Positions 1 through 9,680 of a stretch of DNA of 38,607 nucleotides are shown here, piece after piece. The stretch spans positions 1 to 38,607 of the forward strand of contig CAYZSU010000013.1 in assembly GCA_964480565.1 (NCBI GenBank), given 5' to 3'. Position 1 is the stretch's first letter; the number at the start of each line of letters is the position of its first letter. Origin of the DNA: CAYZSU01 sp964480565. GTDB lineage: Bacteria; UBA10199; 2-02-FULL-44-16; JAAZCA01. The position numbers and the translations under genes were made by a program. The notes beneath the pieces are model-generated. The model saw nothing but the letters and a program-made list of their open reading frames with translations, made no database searches and had not been told where the DNA came from.

Positions 1-3000
1 AGCTCTGCGGTAATGGTCATGGTGCCTGCGTCTTCCGCACCTGATTGCGATGCAGCGGTTAATGTCACACTTGGCGTGGCATCATTATCAGTGATGGTTG
101 CCGTATGTTCAGTAGTAGCCCCTTGACTGGCATTGGTCGGTGCGCCCATGGTTACGATCACGGTTTCACTGGCTTCGTCCAATGCATCATCATTGACTGT
201 AATTGTTATCGTCGCCGTCGTATCACCGGCACTAATACTCACTGGCGTTGCAGTGATCGTATAATCATTGCCGCCGCCTTCGGTCGCTGTGCCGGATAAA
301 CTAAATGGTACACTCACTGCTAATCCAGATACTGATGAAATTTCAGCAGTTACTGTCATCGTGCCAGAGTTTTCCGCACCCGATTGACTCGCAGATGTAA
401 ATTGCACACTTGGATTCGCGATTGTATCTGCACTCACTGCTTCGTCCTGATCGATGATAGAGTCGCCACTATCCTTGGTATAAATCGAATATGTACCTGT
501 AGACCCCGTGCTCGTTGGGTTTTTTACATCCACAATCGTACATGTTTCCGCTGAACTCGCTGCTTGCTCGGATCCACTGGAACGCGTAATTGTCACGGTT
601 TGAGAACTGACGGATGTACTAAATGATCCATCCATCGTTGAACACGTGCCATCTGACGCACCCACACTGCTTAAATCAAATCCTGCGGGGAATATCACGG
701 ACACTTTACCATTCAATGGCAATGCATTTTCAAGTGTAAAACTTACAGTTGCTGTACCAGTCGCACCTGTAATTAATGTTGCGGGTTCCACATTGGTGGA
801 TAGTAATGTGCCAATACCTGAGCTTGCAGTATATTCCACTGCACCCAAATCAACGGCATAACCGGTATCAACCGTTGCACCATAATCTTGAACACGATCA
901 TTACCATAAATATCCGTACTAAGGATTATCTTTGTTTCATCACCCTCATCCAGTACATCGGTCTCTTCATCCCCACCTGGTGTTGGCATGAAATCAGTGA
1001 TAGAATAGGTGTCGCCGGATGAACCAGACGCAGTCAGACTATTTGCACCAATGACTTTTACTGTAATTGTGGTCGCATCATTGTCTGTAATATAATAATA
1101 AATAGGATAGGACGATTTGGTCGTATCAGGTGTTAAAAATCGACCAATGAATTCATCATCACTCCATGATGCACTGGAATCAGTCAATACGGTGGCAGCC
1201 AGGCCTGTAGATGAGCCAGTAGCAAGTTCAGAAAAATTAGGATTATATTCCGTACCTGCTGTACCAGAACCTGAATAGTAATTAACTGCATTACCATAGG
1301 CATTATTATAAAAGCATTCAGTGGTTCCATTACATGTACGAAATCCATAGAGACTATATGCTGCAATATTATTATTGCGCTCAGTACCGCCCCAAAAACC
1401 ATAAGCAGCTGCATTAATCGCTGTGTTATTGGTAACAGTCGTATAATTATTACCATAAACACCATACGCACCACCGAGAAAAATATTATTTAATACATGA
1501 CTATAGGAAGCATATATGGGTGCACCCGAATTGCTATTACTTGATCCTAAAATAATATTATTCTGAACGATAGGGGTAATAGTTCCAGATACATAAATTG
1601 CATATATTCCACTACTAGAATAAGGCATTAACACTAAATTTTGAATTACTGTACTGTCATCAATAGCGGCATTGTCAAGTTTAAATGCATGCACAGCACT
1701 CGTTGCAGTTATGCTGGTCATATTGCTGCCAGTTATTCCTGCACCTTCAAATATAAGATTCTTTGTCCCTGGGTTAATAGATGCACTTACTGAATATTCC
1801 CCTGCATTCAAATGAATGGTATCCCCAGCATAGGCATAGGCCATAGCTAAATCCATGGATGCACAAGGGGTTTCGGAGCTACATGGTGTGGGTTCACTCG
1901 TCGTAGAACTACCACCACTGGCGGCCACATAGAGTGTCCGTGCACTCGCATGATGCCCTGCTGATCCTGTATTCATCACCGCACCCATATCCGTACTGCC
2001 TGACCTGGCGGTGCCATATACATCGGTGGTTGGAAAACTTAAACCGCCTGGCAATGATGATGTCGTACCTGTATTGGTAACAGGTGAGTCATTACCAATT
2101 TTAAATTCCGTGATATCATAGATATCACCGCTGCTCGCAATACCAGAATAATTGAGTCCGTAGGATCCCACGACTTTCACAGTGATTGTCGTCGCATCAT
2201 TATCCATAATAAAATAATAAATTGGATAGGGTTCACGATTTATATTTGGCGTTACAAATTGACCGATCAAGGCATCCGGTGTCCAGGAGGCGGTGGAATC
2301 AGTTAATACTGTCGATGATAATCCGCTGGATGTCCCGCGGCCATTGCTGATAAAGCGTGCATCAATATGCTTATCCGTGCTATCCGCATTACCAACATTA
2401 TCCAAACCATCGCCCAGATTATGATCATATTCTGCTGTACAACTAGAGTAGTTGGTTGTATTTCGCATGGCCAAGTTATAGATGGCTGTGGCACTGCTAT
2501 TACAGGTTTTAAATCCAATCGCATTATATGCAGCAATATTATTGGCCTTATCGCCACTTGAAAAACCATAAAGAAGTGAATTGATCACTGTATTATTAAT
2601 AGCAACCGATGAATAGTTTCCATAAACACCATAGGCGCCACCAAGGATAACATTGTTTATTATTTTACTACTAGACGCATATATGGGTGCACCAGCAGAG
2701 CTATTATTTGATCCTAAAATAATATTATTCTGAACGATAGGCGCAGCAGTTCCAGACACATAAATTGCATATTTACTGCTAGCAGAATAAGGCATGAGTA
2801 CTAAATTTTGAACTACTGTACTGCTATCAATACTGGCATTGCTAAATGTAAATACATTAACGCTACTTGTTGCTGTAATGCTTGTCATATTGCTGCCAGT
2901 CAATCCAGCACCTTGAAATGTTAAGTTCATTGCACCTGGATCAATGGTTGTTGAAATATCATAATTACCGGCCGCGATATTGATTGTATCGCCATCCGCT

Positions 3001-3215
3001 GATTGGGTAAGCGCATAAGCAATCGTTAAGCAAGCTTGTGTGGTGTTGTTTACGCAGAAACCTGTATCAGTACCAGTTGTTGTGATATAAAGTGTTTTTG
3101 CGAGCGCAGTATTGCTGATTAAAAGAAAGGCGAGAAAAAACATGCTCATTATCCAAGCATGTCTGGATAATGGTTGGATAAATGCATTGTCTGTTTTTTT
3201 GTTGTTTTTCAACAT
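1..3215 (-). CDS. Secreted beta-helix / Calx-beta repeat protein (C-terminus beyond window)
   Basis: An open frame of about 1070 codons runs from ATG at 3215 to the window edge with no stop. The N-terminus has a basic region followed by a hydrophobic stretch ending in SNTALA-KTLY, a clear Sec signal peptide. Two homologous modules follow, starting near residues 39 (TLYITTTG) and 427 (TLYVAASGG). Each has Asn- and Ile-rich turns such as NNIILGS, typical of right-handed parallel beta-helix proteins, and each closes with a YPIYY-DNDATTITVKV segment. After about residue 930 there are at least two Calx-beta-type repeats (SVQFTSASQSGAENSGT and SVTLTAASQSGAEDAGT, each linked to an ATITDNDA motif). 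Calx-beta domains are known calcium-binding adhesion modules; a surface or secreted adhesin-like role is inferred. The end of the protein and any anchor are not visible. The gene is transcribed away from clpB. Confidence 0.88.
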   Translation of the reverse strand, partial: MLKNNKKTDNAFIQPLSRHAWIMSMFFLAFLLISNTALAKTLYITTTGTDTGFCVNNTTQACLTIAYALTQSADGDTINIAAGNYDISTTIDPGAMNLTFQGAGLTGSNMTSITATSSVNVFTFSNASIDSSTVVQNLVLMPYSASSKYAIYVSGTAAPIVQNNIILGSNNSSAGAPIYASSSKIINNVILGGAYGVYGNYSSVAINNTVINSLLYGFSSGDKANNIAAYNAIGFKTCNSSATAIYNLAMRNTTNYSSCTAEYDHNLGDGLDNVGNADSTDKHIDARFISNGRGTSSGLSSTVLTDSTASWTPDALIGQFVTPNINREPYPIYYFIMDNDATTITVKVVGSYGLNYSGIASSGDIYDITEFKIGNDSPVTNTGTTSSLPGGLSFPTTDVYGTARSGSTDMGAVMNTGSAGHHASARTLYVAASGGSSTTSEPTPCSSETPCASMDLAMAYAYAGDTIHLNAGEYSVSASINPGTKNLIFEGAGITGSNMTSITATSAVHAFKLDNAAIDDSTVIQNLVLMPYSSSGIYAIYVSGTITPIVQNNIILGSSNSNSGAPIYASYSHVLNNIFLGGAYGVYGNNYTTVTNNTAINAAAYGFWGGTERNNNIAAYSLYGFRTCNGTTECFYNNAYGNAVNYYSGSGTAGTEYNPNFSELATGSSTGLAATVLTDSSASWSDDEFIGRFLTPDTTKSSYPIYYYITDNDATTITVKVIGANSLTASGSSGDTYSITDFMPTPGGDEETDVLDEGDETKIILSTDIYGNDRVQDYGATVDTGYAVDLGAVEYTASSGIGTLLSTNVEPATLITGATGTATVSFTLENALPLNGKVSVIFPAGFDLSSVGASDGTCSTMDGSFSTSVSSQTVTITRSSGSEQAASSAETCTIVDVKNPTSTGSTGTYSIYTKDSGDSIIDQDEAVSADTIANPSVQFTSASQSGAENSGTMTVTAEISSVSGLAVSVPFSLSGTATEGGGNDYTITATPVSISAGDTTATITITVNDDALDEASETVIVTMGAPTNASQGATTEHTATITDNDATPSVTLTAASQSGAEDAGTMTITAE

Positions 3216-3444
3216 GTTAATTCACCTATAGTATTTGTCGAACAGTTATTTGCAAAATTTAGGCCAATAGGCAGGGGCGGATAAAGTACTTATTGTATGG
3301 TGTATTGCTGTAAGTTGTTGAAAATAAAGCTATTTTTTGCGCCTGGTTATATTATTTTTTATAGTAATGGCAGTGAATGAAAAGATAAGCCAAAAATACC
3401 TGAAATGACGAATTTTTGACGTCTAAATTTTGACGATTTATCAA

Positions 3445-3546
3445 TTTTTAGGGGTTTTTCGTCGGTTTCTTTTCCGGCAAAAGCTGATGGAGTTTTTCCC
3501 TCTTGCTAGCTGAGTAGAGTCCCATGAGCGTGCCCGTGGGACTCTG
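3445..3546 (+). repeat. Family A dispersed palindromic repeat, copy 1
   Basis: The stretch starts with tttttagggg, contains ccggcaaaagctgatggag and tcttgctagctgagtaga, and ends in a hairpin. The hairpin has 9-bp perfect arms, agagtccca at 3516-3524 and tgggactct at 3537-3545, with a 12-base loop containing gtgccc. The same order of blocks occurs at 31279-31462 inside a gene and in part at 24665-24740. The hairpin lacks a T-tract, so it is not a standard terminator, although it could still affect transcription from either side. Confidence 0.7.
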
Positions 3547-3566
3547 TAATAATGATTTAGTACTGG

Positions 3567-3596
3567 TTGATTTTATCGAATAGAGTACCATATAAA
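3567..3596 (+). promoter_or_regulatory. Candidate sigma70-type promoter for clpB
   Basis: TTGATT at 3567-3572 and TATAAA at 3591-3596 are separated by 18 bases and lie about 50 bases before the clpB start. No CIRCE-type inverted repeat and no clear heat-shock sigma element were seen. The call rests on the match to consensus only. Confidence 0.35.
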
Positions 3597-3646
3597 ATCG
3601 TAATAAACGGACAGATAGTTTATCATATTATTGATAGGGAGCCTTT

Positions 3647-6232
3647 ATGACTATGGAAAAGTTAACTTTGAATATGCAAGCGAGTATTGACAATGCTCAA
3701 CACATTGCAAGGGAATATAATCATCAGGAACTTACTGTGGAACACTTGTTGCTGGCATTTTTATCTCAAAAAAACAATATTATGACGGATATATTATTGC
3801 ATATTGGTGTGTTAGTGGCCTTGTTTGAAAAAGAATTAATCAATCGTATAAAATGTTTTCCACAAGTTCAAACATCAAATCCTCATATTTATATGGCTCG
3901 ATCTTTACTGAAAATAATGGATAGTGCTCATAAAAAATCCTTGGCCTTAAATGATGAATTTATATCCAGTGAACATATACTGATGGCAATATGTGACTCC
4001 AATCACAATGCTTTAATTTCCTTATTTAATGCGAATGGCATTGATGAAAAATCGATTGTAAAATCGCTTCAAGAAATACGCGGTGCACATCGCATTACCG
4101 ATCAGGATCCTGAAAGCAAATATAAGGCATTAAAAAAATACACATCCAATTTAACGTCTATGGCAAAAATAGGAACGCTTGATCCTGTAATCGGACGCGA
4201 TGATGAAATACGCCGTGTAATTCATGTATTATCACGGCGCACAAAAAACAATCCGATTTTAATTGGTGAACCAGGAGTGGGTAAAACTGCATTGGTGGAG
4301 GGCTTGGCTCAGCGAATAGTGGATGGTGATGTGCCGGATACATTAAAAAATAAGCAATTACTATCACTTGATATGGCATCATTGATTGCAGGTGCAAAAT
4401 TTAGAGGTGAATTTGAAGAGCGCTTAAAGGCGGTATTAAAAGAAGTGACGGCTAGTGAGGGTGCAATTATTTTATTTATCGATGAAATGCATACACTTGT
4501 TGGTGCTGGTGCGGCAGAAGGTGCGATGGATGCCTCCAATATGTTAAAGCCTGCACTTGCACGCGGGGAGCTTCGTTGTGTGGGAGCAACGACTATAAAT
4601 GAATTTCGAAAAAGTATTGAAAAGGATGCCGCGCTTGAACGTCGGTTTCAACAGGTCTATGTAGCGCCACCTGATATCAATAATACAATTGCAATTTTAA
4701 GAGGGTTAAAAGAACGCTATGAATTATACCATGGTATTCGTATTGAAGATTCTGCAATTATTTCTGCTGTTGCATTGTCTGATCGATATATAGCGGATCG
4801 TTTTTTGCCAGATAAGGCCATTGATCTCATTGATGAGGCCGCTTCCAAGCTTCGTATTGAAGTGGATTCTGTGCCTGTTGAAATTGATGAAATTGAGCGG
4901 TTGATTATAAGTAAAGAAATTGAATGTGCGGCACTTCGAAAGGAGAATAATAGTGATAGTCAAAAACGCTTAGATATTTTGGAAAATGAAATTAATGAAT
5001 TACAAGGCAATGTTAGTTTTTTAAAGGAGCATTGGGAAAAGGAACGTGAGTTTATTGCGCATATTCAGAAATTTCGAAAAGATTTAGACAATGCCAAACT
5101 CTTACAGGAAAAATCAGAGCGAGATAGTAATTTGTCTTTGGCTGCAGAGCTTAAATACGGTCGAATTCCATGCCTGAGTGAGATGATTGAAAAAGAACAA
5201 TTAGAGTTGTCTGAATTTCAAATGGATAAACGAATGCTTACAGAGTCTGTAACAGAAGATGATATTGCGCATATTGTGTCTAAATGGACCGGTATTCCAG
5301 TCAACCGTATGGTTGAAAGTGAAAAAGAAAAATTATTGGAAATGGAATCCCGATTGCAATGCCGTGTCATTGGACAGGGTGATGCGCTACAAAAAGTATC
5401 TGCAGCAATTCTTCGTTCGCGGGCAGGTCTGCAGGATCCAAATCGTCCAATAGGGTCATTTATTTTTATGGGGCCCACAGGAGTGGGTAAAACGGAAACC
5501 GCCAAAGCCCTCGCACATTTTTTATTCGATGATGAACAGCATATGATTCGTATTGATATGAGCGAGTATATAGAAAAACATTCTGTTGCACGGCTGATTG
5601 GCGCTCCTCCCGGGTATATTGGATATGAGGAAGGGGGCTATTTAACAGAGGCCGTGAAGCGTCGACCCTATTCTGTGATTTTATTGGATGAGGTTGAAAA
5701 AGCACATTCAGAAATATTTAACATATTCCTTCAAATTTTAGCTGCTGGGCGTTTGACTGATGGGCAAGGTCGAACCGTGGACTTTCGACATACAGTACTT
5801 ATTATGACATCAAATCTGGGTAGTGAGCATATTGTATGTGCATCAAATAATAATACAGATTCAGAGATAACAAAAAATGTATTGTCTGCAATGAAAGATC
5901 ATTTTCGACCGGAATTTATCAATCGTATCGATGATATTGTCGTATTCAATCGATTAGAATTAACGAGTTTGATGCATATTGTGGATATTCAATTAAGCCA
6001 TGTTATCCAACTTGCAAAACAGCAACATATAAATGTACATATCAGCAATTCAGTTAAAGAATTTCTTGCACAAAAAGGATGGGACCCTGTGTATGGTGCA
6101 AGGCCTCTGAATCGGGCGATTCAAACATATATTGTCAATGCGCTTTCTGAAGTGTGTTTGCGGCATGATAAAAAAGAACTCAAAGATGTATCTATTGAGT
6201 TGAAGAATGGTGAGATTGTTTTGTCAAAGTAG
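3647..6232 (+). CDS. clpB: ClpB disaggregase (Hsp100 AAA+ chaperone)
   Basis: The 861-residue length matches bacterial ClpB. The protein rescues aggregated proteins in the cytoplasm together with DnaK. The order is an N-terminal Clp repeat domain (about 1-150), NBD1 with Walker A GEPGVGKT (208-215), Walker B LFIDE (276-280) and arginine finger region ERRF (331-334), a coiled-coil middle domain (about 410-530), then NBD2 with Walker A GPTGVGKT (609-616), Walker B ILLDE (677-681) and sensor-2 GAR (817-819). The middle domain separates ClpB from ClpA and ClpC. The start at 3647 follows a gggag sequence; a second ATG two codons later is equally possible. The gene ends 9 bases from the convergent FHA-GGDEF gene, with no terminator hairpin visible between them. 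Confidence 0.95.
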   Translation: MTMEKLTLNMQASIDNAQHIAREYNHQELTVEHLLLAFLSQKNNIMTDILLHIGVLVALFEKELINRIKCFPQVQTSNPHIYMARSLLKIMDSAHKKSLALNDEFISSEHILMAICDSNHNALISLFNANGIDEKSIVKSLQEIRGAHRITDQDPESKYKALKKYTSNLTSMAKIGTLDPVIGRDDEIRRVIHVLSRRTKNNPILIGEPGVGKTALVEGLAQRIVDGDVPDTLKNKQLLSLDMASLIAGAKFRGEFEERLKAVLKEVTASEGAIILFIDEMHTLVGAGAAEGAMDASNMLKPALARGELRCVGATTINEFRKSIEKDAALERRFQQVYVAPPDINNTIAILRGLKERYELYHGIRIEDSAIISAVALSDRYIADRFLPDKAIDLIDEAASKLRIEVDSVPVEIDEIERLIISKEIECAALRKENNSDSQKRLDILENEINELQGNVSFLKEHWEKEREFIAHIQKFRKDLDNAKLLQEKSERDSNLSLAAELKYGRIPCLSEMIEKEQLELSEFQMDKRMLTESVTEDDIAHIVSKWTGIPVNRMVESEKEKLLEMESRLQCRVIGQGDALQKVSAAILRSRAGLQDPNRPIGSFIFMGPTGVGKTETAKALAHFLFDDEQHMIRIDMSEYIEKHSVARLIGAPPGYIGYEEGGYLTEAVKRRPYSVILLDEVEKAHSEIFNIFLQILAAGRLTDGQGRTVDFRHTVLIMTSNLGSEHIVCASNNNTDSEITKNVLSAMKDHFRPEFINRIDDIVVFNRLELTSLMHIVDIQLSHVIQLAKQQHINVHISNSVKEFLAQKGWDPVYGARPLNRAIQTYIVNALSEVCLRHDKKELKDVSIELKNGEIVLSK

Positions 6233-6241
6233 GGGAGCGCT

Positions 6242-7177
6242 TTATCCACTAACTTGATTGCGTCCATTTTTCTTAGATTCATATAAAAAGTGATCAGCTA
6301 TTGTGATGAAATCTTCTTCACTGGTTATATTTTGATGCGGTGTGCTTGCAATGCCAATGCTAATTGTAGCAGGAATATTTTGATCTTCAAATTTAAATGG
6401 TAATTTAGAAATACTCTCACAAATGCGAGTGGCAAGGAGACTAGCGCCGGATTGATCTATATTTCGAAGTATGACTGCAAATTCTTCACCGCCATATCGT
6501 GCTAAAATGTCTTCATCACGGACAATTTCTGAAATGCGTTTGGCAACGCCTGCAAGTACATAATCGCCCGCCATATGCCCATAAGTGTCATTTATTTTTT
6601 TAAAGAAATCAATGTCCATCATCAATAAAGAAATGGAAATATTGTTTCGTGATGCATAGCAATATTCTTCATGCAAGCGCCTGACAAATGCATGCTTATT
6701 TAAAATACCTGTCACTGCATCATAGTTTGCCATTTGGTGCATTTCTTCTTGAAACATGCGTTCAGCTGCATCGCCAACCGCAAATTTGAAAAAAGTGTCG
6801 CTGGAAATATGAACTTTATCGCCACTTTCTAAAATACGACGTCGAATGCGTTCGCCATTAACAAAAGTGCCATTCGTGGAGTTTAAGTCCTCGATCGCCA
6901 CTTGACCAAAGGAATAATGAATACAGATATGATGACGCGAAATTCTGGAATCATTAATAGCAATATTGCTATCCTGAGAACGACCAATAATTGTTTTCTC
7001 ATTTTCAATTAAATACATCTTTCCAATTAATGGGCCTGAAATGAATAAAATATAGGCGCGTTCATCTATTGGCGCTTCCATACGTTTAATTGATGTGACA
7101 ACTGTGCGTTCAGAAATATCTTCCGGTATATCTGCAATATGTTCGGATACAGTATTTTTTTTATTTATTGTACTCAT
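6242..7177 (-). CDS. FHA-domain diguanylate cyclase (FHA-GGDEF)
   Basis: The 311-residue protein has no membrane segment. An FHA domain spans about 60-128, with GRSQDSNI, SRISRHH and LNSTNGTFVNG motifs, the usual phosphothreonine-binding signature. A GGDEF domain follows (about 150-305), with MDIDFFKKIND and an active-site GGEEF at 229-233. An RDED at 220-223, five residues ahead of GGEEF, matches the RxxD product-inhibition I-site. It should make cyclic di-GMP from two GTP with feedback control. The gene lies 52 bases downstream of a Ser/Thr kinase gene on the same strand, so the FHA domain may read phosphorylation by that kinase (inference). No strong ribosome binding site is visible before the chosen ATG. 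Confidence 0.92.
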   Translation of the reverse strand: MSTINKKNTVSEHIADIPEDISERTVVTSIKRMEAPIDERAYILFISGPLIGKMYLIENEKTIIGRSQDSNIAINDSRISRHHICIHYSFGQVAIEDLNSTNGTFVNGERIRRRILESGDKVHISSDTFFKFAVGDAAERMFQEEMHQMANYDAVTGILNKHAFVRRLHEEYCYASRNNISISLLMMDIDFFKKINDTYGHMAGDYVLAGVAKRISEIVRDEDILARYGGEEFAVILRNIDQSGASLLATRICESISKLPFKFEDQNIPATISIGIASTPHQNITSEEDFITIADHFLYESKKNGRNQVSG

Positions 7178-7229
7178 GATTTAATCACTGTGTATTGTGT
7201 GATGGATTGTAACATAATTACTCCTATAA

Positions 7230-9245
7230 TCAATATGTGTGTGTATTTTTTTTTGTTAAATTGTAATAAAGGGAAATTGTTTTGCCTGGGTTTGCTTTGA
7301 TTTCTTTTTGTATTTCTTTATATCCTTTCTTCCAAATTTTGACCTTATATAATTTCCCAGGATCAAGCTTGGGATATGTGAGCGGGCTTTGTCCAATAGG
7401 TATGTCATTTAACATAATTAATGCATGCGAGGGTTGAGTGTCTATATTTAATTTAGAAAAGTTTTTCATCAATGATATGGAAAGGGTATTGTTTTTGTCT
7501 GGATGAAGGGACTTTGTTTTTTGCCAATAGATATAGTTTTGTAAATGAATCCCAATAGTGATGGGAGTGTTTGGTATTATATTCTCAAGGATAGCTGGTG
7601 TGCGATATTGTGTTTCAATATCATTGATGAATACTGTTGCATTAGGTGGTAAAGTAATGAGTTCGAGAGTTGCTAATGCTACTTGAATGCGATTTAAGCG
7701 AATAAAGAGGTCTTTATTTTGATCATTGATGTGCAAAGTACGATGATAGGGCGTATAGCCATTGCGTTCAATGCGTAAGCTGTAATGAGTATTAATGGTT
7801 AATGGGGGTAGCACTAAGGGTGATTTGTTTGCAATCAATGTGTCATTTAAATAAATAAGTGCATCTGACGGTATCGTAGATAATTCTATTTCAGCAGTAT
7901 CTGTTAAAAATAAGTCATAAATTTTGTCTGAAAAGGAAAGGCCCACGCTTAAGAGGAGTAAAATAAACAGTATAGTAATAAATAATGTACGAGTAGGTGA
8001 TTGATATAATGTTTTTTCATCACATCCTTGTTGCAGTGACGTTAAGGGGGCACTGCGAATGGATATATCCTCAGAGCTATCATCGTCGCTATCATTATCA
8101 TTGTGGGGAATAGCTTCTTTAATGGAATGGCTGTCGCTTTCATCCTCTAACATAAAGTGTTCTAAGTTAATTGGCTCATTTGCAATGCCAGTGGGTTCAA
8201 ATTGACTGTCATCTGCAAGTGCGGAATTTGTTTTATCAATGATGAGTAAGGGGGTATTGGAGTCGATATTTTTATTCATTGGGTCGGACGGGTCATCCTT
8301 AAATAGATCATCTATAAATCCAGATATAGTGGAGGCTTGAAATTCCGGGTAAAGCGTATGCAATAATTTCAGTAAATCAGTTTGAAACTCTGAGGCATGT
8401 TGATAGCGGAAACGTTTATCTTTGCTGAGTGATTTTAAAACAATACGTTCAAGTTCATCAGGAATATCATTGTAAAGTTGTGTGGGAGGGCTGATTGTAG
8501 CACGTCTTACATTGCGTATTGTTTTACGATTATCCGATGATTTAAATAAACGCTTTCCTGTGATCATTTCATATAAAATAATGCCAGTTGAAAAAATGTC
8601 CGATCGATTATCCAGTGCATCACCATAGGCTTGCTCAGGTGACATATAGGCAAATTTACCTTTTAAAATGCCAATTTCAGTGACACCTGCTTTAAACCCA
8701 ATTTTTGCAATGCCAAAGTCAATGATTTTTACTGTGCCGGAATAAGAGACCATCACATTTTGTGGGCTAATATCCCGATGTACAATATGCAGTGATTGGC
8801 CTGTACTATCACATCGTCTATGGATGTAATCCAATCCTTTTAACAGCTCAGTGATAAAGTATAGCGTGTACTCCAAAGGCACGCGTTTTTTGAGTGATAA
8901 ACATCGTTTATGAATTTGAGAAAGCGTCTTTCCATTAACGTATTCCATTACCATGAAATAGTTATCATCTACTTTTCCAAGGTCATAGGTTTGAGCAATA
9001 TTGCCATGAACTAATTTAACTGCGATTTTCGCTTCATCAATAAGTGAATCAATGAATTCTGGTTTAGCCGCAATATGGGAAAGAATTTTTTTAATACAAA
9101 CTGTCTTTTTGATGCCATGTACATCATAGGATAAGCCTTTGAAAATTTCAGCCATGCCGCCTTGAGCAATTTTATCCAATAAATAATATTGCCCGACTTG
9201 CTGCTTATCTTTCATTGTTGAGTCCATAGTTTGGGTAAAATACAT
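7230..9245 (-). CDS. Membrane Ser/Thr protein kinase with three PEGA domains
   Basis: The 671-residue protein carries an N-terminal kinase domain (about 18-300) with glycine loop IAQGGMAEIFKG, VCIKK lysine, helix-C glutamate in DEAKIAV, catalytic HRDISPQN (156-163), DFG (176-178) and MSPEQ (201-205). All residues needed for activity are present. An acidic Asp/Ser-rich linker (about 360-395) leads to one membrane helix (about 420-438). Three PEGA-type repeats follow (about 452-517, 526-594, 598-663), each with a TxPxxAxxxxND pattern, presumably outside the cytoplasm. This is the Pkn2-type layout common in Myxococcota and relatives. Starts at 9245, 9227 or 9215 are all possible and none has a clear ribosome binding site. 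The gene is probably co-transcribed with the FHA-GGDEF gene. Confidence 0.92.
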   Translation of the reverse strand: MYFTQTMDSTMKDKQQVGQYYLLDKIAQGGMAEIFKGLSYDVHGIKKTVCIKKILSHIAAKPEFIDSLIDEAKIAVKLVHGNIAQTYDLGKVDDNYFMVMEYVNGKTLSQIHKRCLSLKKRVPLEYTLYFITELLKGLDYIHRRCDSTGQSLHIVHRDISPQNVMVSYSGTVKIIDFGIAKIGFKAGVTEIGILKGKFAYMSPEQAYGDALDNRSDIFSTGIILYEMITGKRLFKSSDNRKTIRNVRRATISPPTQLYNDIPDELERIVLKSLSKDKRFRYQHASEFQTDLLKLLHTLYPEFQASTISGFIDDLFKDDPSDPMNKNIDSNTPLLIIDKTNSALADDSQFEPTGIANEPINLEHFMLEDESDSHSIKEAIPHNDNDSDDDSSEDISIRSAPLTSLQQGCDEKTLYQSPTRTLFITILFILLLLSVGLSFSDKIYDLFLTDTAEIELSTIPSDALIYLNDTLIANKSPLVLPPLTINTHYSLRIERNGYTPYHRTLHINDQNKDLFIRLNRIQVALATLELITLPPNATVFINDIETQYRTPAILENIIPNTPITIGIHLQNYIYWQKTKSLHPDKNNTLSISLMKNFSKLNIDTQPSHALIMLNDIPIGQSPLTYPKLDPGKLYKVKIWKKGYKEIQKEIKANPGKTISLYYNLTKKNTHTY

Positions 9246-9427
9246 GTTTTGATTGGGAAATCAATGGGCAAGTCTGTATTCTAAAGACTGTCCTCAGGAG
9301 TGGTGTTTTGAGGGTAATTAGTTAGTGGTCGATCAAAACCGAACAAAAAATAAGCGATTGCTAAGTGGGCTGACAGGGGATTAAATATTCCTTAAGAAAG
9401 ATGTTGATAATGATGAAAAAATGAAAG

Positions 9428-9625
9428 GTGTTTGACGAGCAGTTTAAGGCCAAAGTAGCCTTAGCAGCAATCAAGGAAATAGAGACAATTGCAGAGCTCT
9501 CCAGTCGCTACAATGCTCACTCCACCCAAATTCGAAAGTGGAAGTCAGATACATCACATAAGAAATATCCCTATTTGCTACGGAATTTATCAATCACATT
9601 TGAACAACCTCATTTTCGATATTGA
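9428..9625 (+). pseudogene. IS3-family transposase OrfA fragment
   Basis: About 40 residues match the helix-turn-helix start of IS3-family OrfA: FDEQFKAKVALAAIKE, TIAELSSRYN, then STQIRKWKS. After about 9548 the frame no longer resembles a transposase and stops at 9625. There is no OrfB. A TGA stop directly precedes the first matching codon, so the frame could start only at GTG 9428. The sequence upstream (about 9320-9427, including tggtcgatcaaaaccgaaca) may be the decayed left end of the element; no right end or target duplication was found. Confidence 0.65.
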
Positions 9626-9634
9626 TCAGAAAAT

Positions 9635-9665
9635 AAAAAAGCCAGGCATATACCTGGCTTTTTTT
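9635..9665. terminator. Intrinsic terminator, probably bidirectional
   Basis: A perfect 12-bp stem aaaaaagccagg / cctggctttttt with loop catata is flanked by an A-tract and a T-tract, so it can act in either direction. On the minus strand it lies 16 bases after the stop of the inositol phosphate synthase gene, its likely target. Confidence 0.85.
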
Positions 9666-9680
9666 CAGTTTGGATGTTTA

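Larger units (their letters stand above)
3216..3646. other. Divergent intergenic region between the Calx-beta gene and clpB
   Basis: This 431-base stretch contains no convincing gene. It is very A+T-rich next to the Calx-beta start, carries a dispersed palindromic repeat in the middle (3445-3546), and has a plausible promoter for clpB near 3567-3596. Confidence 0.6.

Noticed and set aside
646..861. Plus-strand frame opposite the Calx-beta gene
   Set aside because: The minus-strand frame is continuous for over 3 kb with signal peptide and domains; this frame is its complement.
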